Positions 9,218 through 17,243 of a stretch of DNA of 33,376 bases are shown here, one piece after another. The first letter of the stretch is position 1. Each line of letters starts with the position of its first letter. Both the position numbers and the translations under genes were made by a program. The DNA is from Thauera sp. (lineage in GTDB: Bacteria; Pseudomonadota; Gammaproteobacteria; Burkholderiales; Rhodocyclaceae): the NCBI GenBank assembly GCA_030603925.1, contig JAUVWV010000005.1, forward strand, positions 1 to 33,376, read 5' to 3'. The notes under the pieces are model-generated. The model was not told the DNA's origin. It did not search any database and worked only from the letters and a program-made list of their open reading frames with translations.

Positions 9218-9994
9218 TCAGCGGTGCTTGAACTCGGGCTTGCGCTTTTCCACGAAGGCGGCCATGCCTTCCTTCTGGTCTTCCAGCGCGAAGGCCGAGT
9301 GGAAGACGCGGCGCTCGAACAGCAGGCCCTCGTTGAGGCTGCCTTCGAAGGCGCGATTCACGGATTCCTTGATCATCATCACCACCGGCAGCGAGTAGCC
9401 GGCGATCGTTTCGGCCGCCGAGAGGGCTTCGTCGAGCACCTTCTCGGCCGGTACCACGCGGGCCACCAAGCCGGCACGTTCGGCTTCGGCCGCGTCCATG
9501 AAGCGGGCGGTCAGGCACAGGTCCATCGCCTTCGCCTTGCCGACCGCGCGCGGCAGGCGCTGGGTGCCGCCGGCGCCGGGCAGGATGCCCAGCTTGATCT
9601 CGGGCTGGCCGAACTTGGCGGTATCGGCGGCGATGATCATGTCGCACATCATCGCCAGCTCGCAGCCGCCGCCCAGGGCGAAGCCGGCCACTGCGGCGAT
9701 CACCGGCTTGCGGCAGGTCTTCACGCGCTCCCAGTTGCGCGTGATGTAGTCGCCCTTGTAGGCGTCCATGTAGGAGAAGTTCGCCATCGCGCCGATGTCG
9801 GCGCCCGCGGCGAAGGCCTTCTCCGAGCCGGTGATGACGATGGCGCCGATACCTTCGTCCGCCTCGAAGCCGTCGAGGGCGTGACCGATTTCATCAACCA
9901 GGGTGTCGTTGAGTGCATTCAACGCCTTCGGGCGGTTGAGCGTGATCAGGCCCACGCGGCCGCGCGTGTCGACGACGATGTTCTCGTAGTTCAT
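9218..9994 (-). CDS. Enoyl-CoA hydratase (crotonase family)
   Basis: This 258-residue short-chain enoyl-CoA hydratase adds water to trans-2-enoyl-CoA in beta-oxidation-type pathways. The two catalytic glutamates are visible at Glu112 (GGGCELAMM) and Glu132 ([19 protein letters not shown]), and the oxyanion-hole segment AFAAGADI is present. It resembles PaaF/EchA-type hydratases; the exact substrate cannot be told from sequence. The start has GGAG a few bases upstream. It lies only 32 bases downstream of lptA on the same strand, so it may be read from the kdsD promoter, and ends at its own terminator. It occupies the place where lptB usually follows lptA. The hydratase could feed PHA monomers, given the neighbouring phasin gene, but that is speculation. 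Confidence 0.93.
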   Translation of the reverse strand: MNYENIVVDTRGRVGLITLNRPKALNALNDTLVDEIGHALDGFEADEGIGAIVITGSEKAFAAGADIGAMANFSYMDAYKGDYITRNWERVKTCRKPVIAAVAGFALGGGCELAMMCDMIIAADTAKFGQPEIKLGILPGAGGTQRLPRAVGKAKAMDLCLTARFMDAAEAERAGLVARVVPAEKVLDEALSAAETIAGYSLPVVMMIKESVNRAFEGSLNEGLLFERRVFHSAFALEDQKEGMAAFVEKRKPEFKHR

Positions 9995-10026
9995 GCAGTC
10001 TCCTTGCTGTCTTGCCTGTTACAGGG

Positions 10027-10569
10027 TCATTGTTGTGCGCCGCCGTCGGGCGTCTCGGCAGCCTTCGGCTGGATCACCGCACGCACCCGCCCGCCGGGCT
10101 GTGCGTTGCTGCCGGGGGCTGCGGTGACGACGTAGTTCTCGCTCAGTGCGTCGTACTCGATGTAGTTGCCGCGCACTTCGTCGCCGCCGCTCTTGACCCG
10201 GGCGCGCACGAACAGCTTGGCGCGTTCGGTGCGGCTGTCGTACTCGATGCGCTCGGCTTCACCCTCGACATACTCGTTGGTGCCCTCGCGCCGCTGGCGG
10301 AAGGTCGCCAGGCGGTTGCCGCTGGCCGTGGCGACGCCGTTCTGGAAGCCGTCGGCGCCCTGGGTGACGACGAGCTTGTCGCCGCGGATCTGCAGCGAGC
10401 CCTGGCTCAGGATCACGTCGCCTTCGAAGATGTGGGTCTTGCTGCGGTCATCCACGGTCACCAGATTGGCCTCGATGTTGACCGGCTGCTGGCGGTCGGC
10501 GCGCTCGGCCAGTGCCGGGGTGGCAAGCAGGGCGAGGGCGAGCAGGGTGGTGCTGGCTTGAAGTCTCAT
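10027..10569 (-). CDS. lptA: LPS transport periplasmic protein LptA
   Basis: LptA forms the periplasmic bridge carrying LPS from LptB2FGC to LptDE. The 180-residue product has a clear signal peptide (MRLQASTTLLALALLATPALA, cleavage after about residue 21 at ALA-ER) and the OstA/LptA beta-jellyroll, with the blocks PVNIEANLVTVDDRSKTHIF, GDVILSQGSLQIRGDKLVV and ERIEYDSRTERAKLFVRARV. The length matches the family. Its ATG overlaps the lptC stop (ATGA), so translation is probably coupled. Unlike the common lptA-lptB-rpoN order, an enoyl-CoA hydratase gene follows. LptA itself appears intact. Confidence 0.93.
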   Translation of the reverse strand: MRLQASTTLLALALLATPALAERADRQQPVNIEANLVTVDDRSKTHIFEGDVILSQGSLQIRGDKLVVTQGADGFQNGVATASGNRLATFRQRREGTNEYVEGEAERIEYDSRTERAKLFVRARVKSGGDEVRGNYIEYDALSENYVVTAAPGSNAQPGGRVRAVIQPKAAETPDGGAQQ

Positions 10570-11147
10570 GGCTGGTTCCGTCCGCTGCGCGGCATTGTGG
10601 CGTTGACCCTGCCGGTGAGCTGCAGGGTTCCGAACAGATTGTCCGCGCGCATCCCCTGGCCGTGGATCACCGTGCTGCCGCGCGTGAGTACCACCGGCAT
10701 GTCGCTCGCCGCGCGCTCGTCATCGGGCCACACGGTGAGGGTCTCGGAGGCAAAGGTGCTGTCCGCTTCGCCGGGGGCGCCGCTGCGCCGCCCGCGCACG
10801 TCGCCGCGCAGCAGGATTTCCTCGCCCTGGCGGTAGGCCTCGCCGTGGGCGGCCACCAGGTGTACGGTCGGTCCGCCGGAGTCGTAGCGCAGGCGCGGGT
10901 TGGTCAGTTCGGTGACGTCGGTGTGCGGATAGTGGACGATGCGGTCGGCGAGCAGTTCGTAGCGCTGCCGGCCGCGCTCGTCGAAGCTGATCAGGCGCGT
11001 GCCCTCGGCGCTGAAGTCCGGCTTGCCGCGTTCGACCACCGGCGCCCGTGCTTCCTGCGGCGCACTGACGCGCGCCAGCCAGAGCGTGCCGCCGGCGAGC
11101 AGGGCGAGGGCGACGACGGGCTACAGGTGGTGGGAGGGAATCGCCAT
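10566..11147 (-). pseudogene. lptC: LptC-like gene interrupted by an amber codon at codon 9
   Basis: LptC is the bitopic inner-membrane subunit that receives LPS from LptB2FG and hands it to LptA. From ATG 11147 the frame reads MAIPSHHL, then TAG at 11121-11123. It continues in the same frame as a typical membrane helix (PVVALALLAGGTLWLARVS) and the LptC periplasmic domain, with PDFSAEGTRLISFDERGRQR, to the stop at 10566. Read through, it would be 193 residues, the normal family length (191 in E. coli). One base change from TAC, TGG or CAG would explain the stop. The longest uninterrupted ORF starts at GTG 11039 (157 residues), lacks the membrane helix and has no obvious ribosome binding site. 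A true nonsense mutation or a sequencing error are both possible. The stop overlaps the lptA start. Confidence 0.8.
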
Positions 11148-11152
11148 GTCGG

Positions 11153-11266
11153 TCAGGCCGGAGAGGGAGCAGGCATGGCGTTCGCGCGAGTCGGGCAGGC
11201 GAGCATCCGGCCGCCGACGGCGAAACCCGTCAGGCGGATACCGGCCGGGGGGCGCAGGGCAGGCAT
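11153..11266 (-). pseudogene. 37-codon ORF, probable remnant of kdsC
   Basis: Where kdsC (KDO-8-phosphate phosphatase, about 170-180 residues) normally sits between kdsD and lptC, only a 37-codon ORF remains. It begins at ATG 11266, overlapping the kdsD stop as TGATG, as expected of an operonic gene. Its N-terminus (MPALRPPAGIRLTGFAVGGRM) resembles KdsC starts of the form IRLxxFDVDGVLTDG, but both catalytic aspartates are replaced (Ala and Gly) and the rest of the HAD domain is absent. It ends 5 bases before the lptC ATG. I infer a large internal deletion with later decay. The resemblance covers only about 15 residues, so chance is possible. As it stands it cannot be a phosphatase. Confidence 0.5.
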
Positions 11267-12258
11267 CAGATCACCTTCGCCAGCATCAGGTCGTGGGTGG
11301 TGAGGGCGCCGATGAGGCGGCCCTCGGGGTCGATCGCCAGCAGCTGGCTGATGCGCAGGCGCTCCATGATCTCGGCGGCCTCGACTGCCAGGGCGTCGGG
11401 CGAGATGGTGCGCGGCGAGCCGCTCATCACCTCGGCCAGGCGGGCGCTGCGCACGTCGCACCCGCGCTCCAGCGCGCGCCGCAGGTCGCCGTCGGTGAAG
11501 ATGCCTACCGGGTGGTGTGCGGCATCCACCACCGCGATCATGCCCATGCCGCCGCGCGTCATCTGCAGCAGCGCGTCCTGCAGGCTGGCATCGGCGGCGA
11601 GCGCCGGGACCTTGTCGGCCGGGCGCATCACGTCGCGCACATGGGTGAGCAGGCGGCGCCCGAGTGCCCCGCCGGGATGGGAGCGGGCGAAGTCGTCCGC
11701 GCCGAACCCGCGCGCATCGAGCAGCGCTACGGCCAGCGCGTCGCCCAGCGCGAGCGCCGCGGTGGTGCTGGCCGTGGGGGCGAGGTTGAGCGGGCAGGCC
11801 TCTTCGCTGACCCCCGCGTCGAGGTGCACGTCGGCCTCGCGTGCGAGCGGGGACGTCGGGTTGCCGGTCATCGAGATAAGCCGGGCGCCCTGGCGCTTGA
11901 CCAACGGGACGATGGTGAGCAGTTCCTCGCTCGAGCCGGAGTAGGACAGGGCAATCACCACGTCCTCCGGGGTGATCATGCCCAGGTCGCCGTGCGCGGC
12001 TTCGGCCGCATGCACGAAGTAGGCCGGGGTGCCGGTGCTGGCCAGGGTGGCGGCCAGCTTGCGGGCGACATGCCCCGACTTGCCGATGCCGGTGACGATC
12101 ACCCGTCCGTTGCGCTGCAGGATCAGCGCCACGGCACGCTCGAACTCGACGCCCACCCGCTCGGCGAGGGCGGCCACGGCGTCGGCCTCGATGCGCAGCA
12201 CCCGGCGCGCGAGCGCGGCAGCGCCTTCGGCTGTGGGGGCGGGATGGGGTCGGTTCAT
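11266..12258 (-). CDS. kdsD: Arabinose-5-phosphate isomerase (KdsD/KpsF)
   Basis: KdsD interconverts ribulose 5-phosphate and arabinose 5-phosphate, the first step toward KDO for LPS. The 330-residue protein has a SIS sugar-isomerase domain (about residues 45-185, with VTGIGKSGHVARKLAATLAS, AAEAAHGDLGMI and ALSYSGSSEEL), the conserved SHPGGALGRRLL at about 193-204, and two C-terminal CBS domains (about 207-265 and 272-330). ATG 12258 gives the usual length; the open frame runs further upstream without homology. No clear ribosome binding site is seen. It is divergent from mlaF across a 233-base gap and heads the unit kdsD-(kdsC remnant)-lptC-lptA. Confidence 0.93.
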   Translation of the reverse strand: MNRPHPAPTAEGAAALARRVLRIEADAVAALAERVGVEFERAVALILQRNGRVIVTGIGKSGHVARKLAATLASTGTPAYFVHAAEAAHGDLGMITPEDVVIALSYSGSSEELLTIVPLVKRQGARLISMTGNPTSPLAREADVHLDAGVSEEACPLNLAPTASTTAALALGDALAVALLDARGFGADDFARSHPGGALGRRLLTHVRDVMRPADKVPALAADASLQDALLQMTRGGMGMIAVVDAAHHPVGIFTDGDLRRALERGCDVRSARLAEVMSGSPRTISPDALAVEAAEIMERLRISQLLAIDPEGRLIGALTTHDLMLAKVI

Positions 12259-12322
12259 CGTTCGGATGGGTATGGTGGGCGGGCGGCGCGCCCTGCTGTT
12301 TACGTGTGCGTAAAGCCGGCAA

Positions 12323-12335
12323 AGTATAGCAGAGC
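12323..12335 (-). promoter_or_regulatory. Extended -10 promoter candidate for kdsD
   Basis: On the minus strand GCTCTGC is followed by TATACT (12323-12328), with an upstream TG giving an extended -10. The -35 region is weak. The leader would be about 60 bases. Confidence 0.5.
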
Positions 12336-12441
12336 GGCAGGTTGCCGATCGGCAGCCGTGCGTCCGGCGTGCAGGCCGATGGCGGTGCGTGGCGCCGTCC
12401 TGTTGTGTGCGATGCAACACCGTTACAGGTCGAATGTTGCA

Positions 12442-12454
12442 GCTCTGCTAAAAT
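12442..12454 (+). promoter_or_regulatory. Extended -10 promoter candidate for mlaF
   Basis: GCTCTGC is followed by TAAAAT (12449-12454), giving an extended -10 about 38 bases before the mlaF start. It shares the GCTCTGCTA core with the divergent kdsD candidate. Confidence 0.5.
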
Positions 12455-12491
12455 CGCGCGTTTGATATTCCGAACCGGAACCGGCTGGCCC

Positions 12492-13310
12492 GTGACCCAA
12501 ACCCGTGATGACAACCTGGTGTGCTTGCGCGATGTCCGCTTTGCCTATGGCGAGCGGGAGATCCTGCGCGGCATCGATCTGTCGGTGCGGCGCGGGCAGG
12601 TGGTGGCCATCATGGGCGGCAGCGGTTGCGGCAAGACCACGCTGTTGCGCCTGATCGGCGGGCAGTTGCGCGCTTCTGCCGGCAGTGTGGAAGTCGAAGG
12701 GCGGGAGCTCTCCGACCTGTCGCGCGACGCGTTGTACGCGCTGCGCCGGCGGATGGGGATGCTGTTCCAGTTCGGGGCCTTGTTCACCGACATGTCGGTG
12801 TTCGACAACGTGGCCTTCCCGCTGCGCGAACACACCAACCTGCCGGCCGACCTGGTGCGCGACCTGGTGCGCCTCAAGCTCAATGCGGTCGGTCTGCGCG
12901 GTGCGGAGGCGCTCAACCCGGCGGAGCTGTCCGGCGGCATGGCGCGGCGGGTGGCGCTGGCGCGCGCGATCGCGCTCGATCCGATGCTGATCATGTACGA
13001 CGAGCCCTTCGCCGGACTCGACCCGATTTCGCTCGGGGTGATCGGCCAGCTGATCCGCCGGCTGAACGACGCGCTCGGCGCCAGTACGATCATGGTTACC
13101 CACGACATCCACGAATCGCTGGAGATCGTCGATTACGTGTATTTCGTCTCCGACGGACGCATCGTCGCGCAGGGTACGCCGGAGGAGATTCGCGCCTCGG
13201 CCGACCCCTTCGTGCATCAGTTCGTCCATGCCGAGGCGGACGGCCCCGTGCCCTTCCACTATCCCGGACCGCCGATTGCCGAGGTCCTGCTCGGCGGAGA
13301 GACCCGATGA
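12492..13310 (+). CDS. mlaF: Phospholipid transport ABC ATPase MlaF
   Basis: MlaF is the cytoplasmic ATPase of the MlaFEDB complex that moves phospholipid between inner membrane and periplasmic MlaC, maintaining outer-membrane lipid asymmetry. The 272-residue product has Walker A GGSGCGKT (42-49), the ABC signature LSGGM (about 146-150), Walker B MYDEPFAGLDP and the switch histidine in VTHDIHE. The FQFGALFTDMSVFDNVAFPLRE region is typical of MlaF. I chose GTG 12492, where homology begins (MTQTRDDNLVCLRDV); the open frame upstream has no homology and would include the promoter. The end overlaps the mlaE start as ATGA. Confidence 0.94.
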   Translation: MTQTRDDNLVCLRDVRFAYGEREILRGIDLSVRRGQVVAIMGGSGCGKTTLLRLIGGQLRASAGSVEVEGRELSDLSRDALYALRRRMGMLFQFGALFTDMSVFDNVAFPLREHTNLPADLVRDLVRLKLNAVGLRGAEALNPAELSGGMARRVALARAIALDPMLIMYDEPFAGLDPISLGVIGQLIRRLNDALGASTIMVTHDIHESLEIVDYVYFVSDGRIVAQGTPEEIRASADPFVHQFVHAEADGPVPFHYPGPPIAEVLLGGETR

Positions 13311-14101
13311 GCGCGCTGCCCGACATCTTGCGCAGCATCGGCGCCCGTACCGTGGAAGGCATCTGGCGGCTGGGCTTTGCCGCGCGCTTCTTCGTGCTGG
13401 TGCTGCTCTATTCCGGGCAGTCCTTCCGCCGGCTGCATCTGACGATACGCGAGCTGTATTTCTCCGGCGTGCTGTCGCTGCTGATCATCCTGGTGTCCGG
13501 TCTGTTCGTCGGCCTGGTGCTCGGCCTGCAGGGCTACGAGACCCTGCAGCGCTTCGGTTCCAGCGACGCGCTCGGCGTGCTGGTCGCGCTGTCGCTCACC
13601 CGCGAGCTCGGGCCGGTGGTCGCCGGCCTGCTGTTCGCCAGCCGCGCCGGCTCGGCCGTGACCGCCGAGATCGGCCTGATGAAGACCACCGAGCAACTGA
13701 AGGCGATGGACATGATGGCCGTCAGCCCGATTGCCCGGGTCGTCGCCCCGCGCTTCTGGGGCGGCGTGCTGTCGATGCCGCTGCTCGCCGCGCTGTTCAC
13801 CGCGATGGGGATCTTCGGCGGCTGGCTGATCGGGGTGGTGTTCATCGGCGTGGATGACGGTGCCTTCTGGTCGCAGATGCAGGCCGCGGTGGATTTCCGC
13901 TATGACGTACTGAACGGTGTGATCAAGAGCGTGGTGTTCGGTATCGCGGTGTCGCTGATTGCGGTGTTCGAGGGCTATGACTGCACGCCCACCGCCGAGG
14001 GGGTGTCGCGTGCGATCACCCGCACGGTGGTCAGTTCGGCGCTTGCCATCCTGGCGCTCGACTTCGTTCTGACTTCCTTCATGTTCCGGGGCCAATCATG
14101 A
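13307..14101 (+). CDS. mlaE: Phospholipid transport permease MlaE
   Basis: MlaE is the inner-membrane permease of the Mla ABC transporter. The 264-residue protein has an amphipathic N-terminal region, then about five hydrophobic segments (for example GVLSLLIILVSGLFVGLVLG and FWGGVLSMPLLAALFTAMGI). The MlaE-family blocks LTRELGPVVAGLLFASRAGS, AEIGLMKTTEQLKAMDMM and EGYDCTPTAEGVSRA are present. It overlaps mlaF and mlaD by ATGA junctions, consistent with stoichiometric production. Nothing unusual is seen. Confidence 0.95.
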   Translation: MSALPDILRSIGARTVEGIWRLGFAARFFVLVLLYSGQSFRRLHLTIRELYFSGVLSLLIILVSGLFVGLVLGLQGYETLQRFGSSDALGVLVALSLTRELGPVVAGLLFASRAGSAVTAEIGLMKTTEQLKAMDMMAVSPIARVVAPRFWGGVLSMPLLAALFTAMGIFGGWLIGVVFIGVDDGAFWSQMQAAVDFRYDVLNGVIKSVVFGIAVSLIAVFEGYDCTPTAEGVSRAITRTVVSSALAILALDFVLTSFMFRGQS

Positions 14102-14553
14102 GCCGTACAGCGCTCGACCTGTGGGTCGGCTTCTTCGTCGTCATCGGCGCTGCCGCGCTGCTCTTCCTGTCCTTCAAGGTGGGCAGCTTCTCCGGCTTCA
14201 ACTCCGGCCCCAGCTACGTGCTGCAGGCGCCTTTCGACAACATCGGCGGGCTCAAGGTGCGCGCCCCGGTGAAGAGCGCCGGGGTGGTGGTCGGACGGGT
14301 GTCGGAGATCAGCTTCGACGCCGAGACCTACCGCGCGGTGGTCCGCTTCACCGTGGATGCGCGCTACGCGTTTCCACGCGACACCATCGCCACCATCCTG
14401 ACCTCCGGGCTGCTCGGCGAGCAGTACCTCGGGCTCGATGCCGGCGGCGATATCGACATGCTGAAGGATGGCGATACCGTGCAGATGACCCAGTCGGCGG
14501 TGGTGCTGGAGAAGCTGATCGGGCAGTTCATGTTCGACAAGGCTGCGGAATGA
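14098..14553 (+). CDS. mlaD: MCE-domain lipid-binding protein MlaD
   Basis: MlaD is the membrane-anchored MCE-domain subunit that forms a periplasmic hexameric ring over MlaE and passes lipid to MlaC. The 151-residue product has one N-terminal membrane helix (about residues 8-27, LWVGFFVVIGAAALLFLSFK) followed by an MCE domain with FDNIGGLKVRAPVKSAGVVV and TSGLLGEQYLGLDAGG. It is shorter than the E. coli protein (183), lacking most of the C-terminal extension, which I regard as normal for this group. The ATG overlaps the mlaE stop. Confidence 0.94.
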   Translation: MSRTALDLWVGFFVVIGAAALLFLSFKVGSFSGFNSGPSYVLQAPFDNIGGLKVRAPVKSAGVVVGRVSEISFDAETYRAVVRFTVDARYAFPRDTIATILTSGLLGEQYLGLDAGGDIDMLKDGDTVQMTQSAVVLEKLIGQFMFDKAAE

Positions 14554-14570
14554 GTGGCCGGATGAAGCGA

Positions 14571-14574
14571 GGAG
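14571..14574 (+). promoter_or_regulatory. Ribosome binding site deciding the mlaA start
   Basis: GGAG lies 8 bases before ATG 14583 and favours it over the in-frame ATGs at 14550 and 14562. It also gives a proper lipoprotein signal peptide. Confidence 0.55.
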
Positions 14575-14582
14575 ACGGCGAC

Positions 14583-15440
14583 ATGCCCGTGACGAAGACC
14601 CCCGGCGCGCGGCGCCGGCTTGCCGCCCTGGCCTGTATGGCGTTGCTGGCGAGCGGCTGTGCCGGCGCGCCGCGCAACCCGGACGATCCGCTGGAAGGCT
14701 ACAACCGGGCGATGTTCTCCTTCAACGACGGGGTGGACCGTACGGTGATCAGGCCGGTCGCGCAGGCCTACGACACGGTGGCGCCGACGCCGGTGAAGAT
14801 CGGCGTGGGCAACTTCTTCGGCAACCTGGCCGACCCCTGGATCGGCCTCAACAACATGCTGCAGGGCAAGCCAGGCGAGGCCTTCTCGGACTGGATGCGC
14901 TTCCTGTTCAACAGCACCTGGGGCATCCTCGGCCTGCTCGACATCGCCAGCGAGGCCGGTCTGCCCAAGCACGACGAGGATTTCGGCCAGACCCTGGCGG
15001 TGTGGGGCGTCGGCGACGGCGCCTACGTGGTGCTGCCCTTCTTCGGCCCGCGCACGATGCGCGATGCGGCAGCCACCCCGCTCGACCTCACCGGCGACAG
15101 CCCTCTGCGCATCGATCACGTGCCGACGCGCAACAGCGCGCGGGCTCTGCGCATCACGCATGTGCGCGCCACCCTGCTGGGTGCCGACCGCACGCTGGAG
15201 GAGAGCACCTTCGACAAGTACGCCTATGTGCGCGACTTCTATCTGCAGCAGCGCCGCTACAAGATCCACGACGGCAATCCGCCGCTCGAGTACGAAGATT
15301 TCAACGGTGCCTCGCTGCCGCGTCCGGCCGGCGGGGTGGCCGATGCGGCGGCCGATGCCGCGCTCAGCCGGCTCGAACTGATCGATCCCACCGCGGTCGG
15401 TCCTTTGTCGGCCGCTCCGGTCAACCATCCGCAAAGGTGA
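14583..15440 (+). CDS. mlaA: Outer-membrane lipoprotein MlaA (VacJ)
   Basis: MlaA sits in the outer membrane and removes mislocalised phospholipid from the outer leaflet, passing it to MlaC. The 285-residue protein has a lipoprotein signal peptide with basic start and lipobox LLASGC (Cys about residue 24). The VacJ domain follows, with DPLEGYNRAMFSFNDGVD, NFFGNLADPWIGLNNMLQGK, FLFNSTWGILGLLDIA and LPFFGPRTMRDA. The C-terminal 40 residues are alanine- and proline-rich and poorly conserved. In E. coli mlaA is separate from the mla operon; here it lies between mlaD and mlaC, joining outer- and inner-membrane components in one unit. Maturation would use Lnt, encoded earlier in the window. Confidence 0.94.
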   Translation: MPVTKTPGARRRLAALACMALLASGCAGAPRNPDDPLEGYNRAMFSFNDGVDRTVIRPVAQAYDTVAPTPVKIGVGNFFGNLADPWIGLNNMLQGKPGEAFSDWMRFLFNSTWGILGLLDIASEAGLPKHDEDFGQTLAVWGVGDGAYVVLPFFGPRTMRDAAATPLDLTGDSPLRIDHVPTRNSARALRITHVRATLLGADRTLEESTFDKYAYVRDFYLQQRRYKIHDGNPPLEYEDFNGASLPRPAGGVADAAADAALSRLELIDPTAVGPLSAAPVNHPQR

Positions 15441-15445
15441 CGCCC

Positions 15446-16066
15446 ATGAAAGCGCTTGCCCTCAGTTTCTGCCTGTTCCTTACCGCCCTGCTGCCGGCGC
15501 ATGCCGCGGTGACGCCGCCCGACGTGCTGGTGCAGGAGGTCACCCGCGAGGTGCTGGAGATCGTCCGCAAGGACCGCGACATTCAGAGCGGCGACCCGGC
15601 CAAGGTCAATGCCCTGGTGGAGGCCAAGGTGCTGCCGCACTTCAACTTCCGCCGCATGACCATGCTCGCCGTGGGGCGCGACTGGCGCGAGGCCACGCCC
15701 GAGCAGCAGGCCCGCCTGATCGACGCCTTCCGCACCCTGCTGGTGCGCACCTATTCCAATGCGCTGACCCAGTACCGCGACCAGAGCATCGAGTTCCGCC
15801 CCTTGCGGGCCGCGCCCACCGACAACACCGTGCAGGTGCGCACCGAGGTGCGCCAGCCCGGGGCGCAGCCCATCGGCATCGACTACACGCTGGAGCGTAC
15901 CGACGCCGGCTGGAAGGTGTTCGACGTGGTGGTGGCCGGTGTCAGCCTGGTGACCAATTACCGCGGCACCTTCAGCCAGGAGATCCGCAGCGGTGGCATC
16001 GACGGCCTGATCCGTTCGCTGCAGAACCGCAATCGCCAGCTCGACCCGGGCTCCGCGGGCGCATGA
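15446..16066 (+). CDS. mlaC: Periplasmic phospholipid shuttle MlaC
   Basis: MlaC is the soluble periplasmic carrier that ferries phospholipid between MlaA and MlaFEDB. The 206-residue precursor has a signal peptide (MKALALSFCLFLTALLPAHA, cleavage near residue 20). The Ttg2D/MlaC domain includes VEAKVLPHFNFRRMTMLAVG, WREATPEQQARLIDAFRTLL, VRTYSNAL and VVVAGVSLVTNYRGTF. ATG 15446 is 5 bases after the mlaA stop, with AAAGGTGA upstream. The end overlaps mlaB. Confidence 0.94.
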   Translation: MKALALSFCLFLTALLPAHAAVTPPDVLVQEVTREVLEIVRKDRDIQSGDPAKVNALVEAKVLPHFNFRRMTMLAVGRDWREATPEQQARLIDAFRTLLVRTYSNALTQYRDQSIEFRPLRAAPTDNTVQVRTEVRQPGAQPIGIDYTLERTDAGWKVFDVVVAGVSLVTNYRGTFSQEIRSGGIDGLIRSLQNRNRQLDPGSAGA

Positions 16067-16347
16067 TGCGCATCGACGGCGAGGTGCTGCGCCTGCAGGG
16101 CGAACTCACCATGGCCACCGTCGGCGCGCTGCTTGCCGACGGCCGGCGGGCGGTGAGCGAGGCCGACCGGGTGATCGACCTGTCGGCGGTGACGACCGCC
16201 GACTCGGCGGCGCTGGCCCTGCTGTTCGACTGGTTGCGCAGCGCGCGTGCCGCCGGCCGCGGCTTTGCGCTGCGCGGCATGCCCGCCGGTCTGCAGAGCC
16301 TTGCCGCACTGTATGGCGTCGATGCCCTGTTGCCGCAGGACGCCTGA
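16063..16347 (+). CDS. mlaB: STAS-domain protein MlaB
   Basis: MlaB is the small cytoplasmic STAS subunit that binds MlaF and supports its assembly and activity. The 94-residue product fits the STAS fold, with the motif VIDLSAVTTADSAALALLFD containing the conserved serine in ADSA. ATG 16063 overlaps the mlaC stop; a second ATG follows directly, so the exact start is uncertain by one codon. It closes the mla block before the ABC-2 pair, which starts 7 bases downstream. Confidence 0.88.
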   Translation: MMRIDGEVLRLQGELTMATVGALLADGRRAVSEADRVIDLSAVTTADSAALALLFDWLRSARAAGRGFALRGMPAGLQSLAALYGVDALLPQDA

Positions 16348-16354
16348 GCCGCCG

Positions 16355-17243
16355 ATGTCGCTGCCCGCCATCCGCGTCTGCGCGGTCACCAAGCATTACG
16401 GCGCCTTGCAGGCGCTCGCCGGGGTCGACCTGGAGGTTCGCCAGGGCGAGTTCTTCGGCCTGCTCGGCCCCAACGGGGCCGGCAAGACCACGCTGATCTC
16501 GGCGCTCGCCGGTCTGGTGCGGCCGGATGGCGGCACCCTGGAGGTGATGGGCCACAACGTGGCCAGCGACTACCGCAACGCGCGCCGTGCGCTCGGCGTG
16601 GTGCCGCAGGAGCTGGTGTTCGACCCCTTCTTCAGCGTGCGCGAGCTGCTGCGCATCCAGTCGGGCTACTTCGGCATCCGCGGCAACGACGACTGGATCG
16701 ACGAGATCCTCGCCAGCCTGGACCTCACCGCCAAGGCCAACGTGAACATGCGCGCGCTCTCCGGCGGCATGAAGCGCCGCGTGCTGGTGGCCCAGGCGCT
16801 GGTGCACCGCCCGCCGGTGATCGTGCTCGACGAACCCACCGCCGGGGTGGACGTGGAACTGCGCCAGGGCCTGTGGGCTTTCGTGCGCAAGCTCAACCGC
16901 GACGGCCACACCATCGTACTCACCACCCACTATCTGGAAGAAGCCGAAGCGCTGTGCGGGCGCATCGCCATGCTCAAGGCCGGTCGCGTGGTCGCGCTGG
17001 ACACCACCGACAACCTGTTGCAGCGCTTCGCCACGCATTCGCTGCGGGTGCGCCTGGCCGAACCGGCGGCCGGGGTGGCGCTGGGCGGGGCGGCCGGGGA
17101 GGGCGGCTGGGTGGATTTCGCCTTCGACAGCTACGCCGACGTGGAGTCCCTGCTGGCCCGTCTGCGCGAGGCCGGCGCGGGCGTGCAGGAGATGCAGTTG
17201 GGCGAACCCGACCTGGAGCGGGTGTTCGTGGAGGTGATGCAGC

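Noticed and set aside
12342-12491. Longer MlaF starting upstream of GTG 12492
   Set aside because: The upstream codons contain the likely promoter and have no homology to MlaF.
11153-12514. 453-residue minus-strand frame running through kdsD
   Set aside because: Its main part is the out-of-frame shadow of kdsD. Only its last 37 codons, which start at ATG 11266, are considered real or formerly real.
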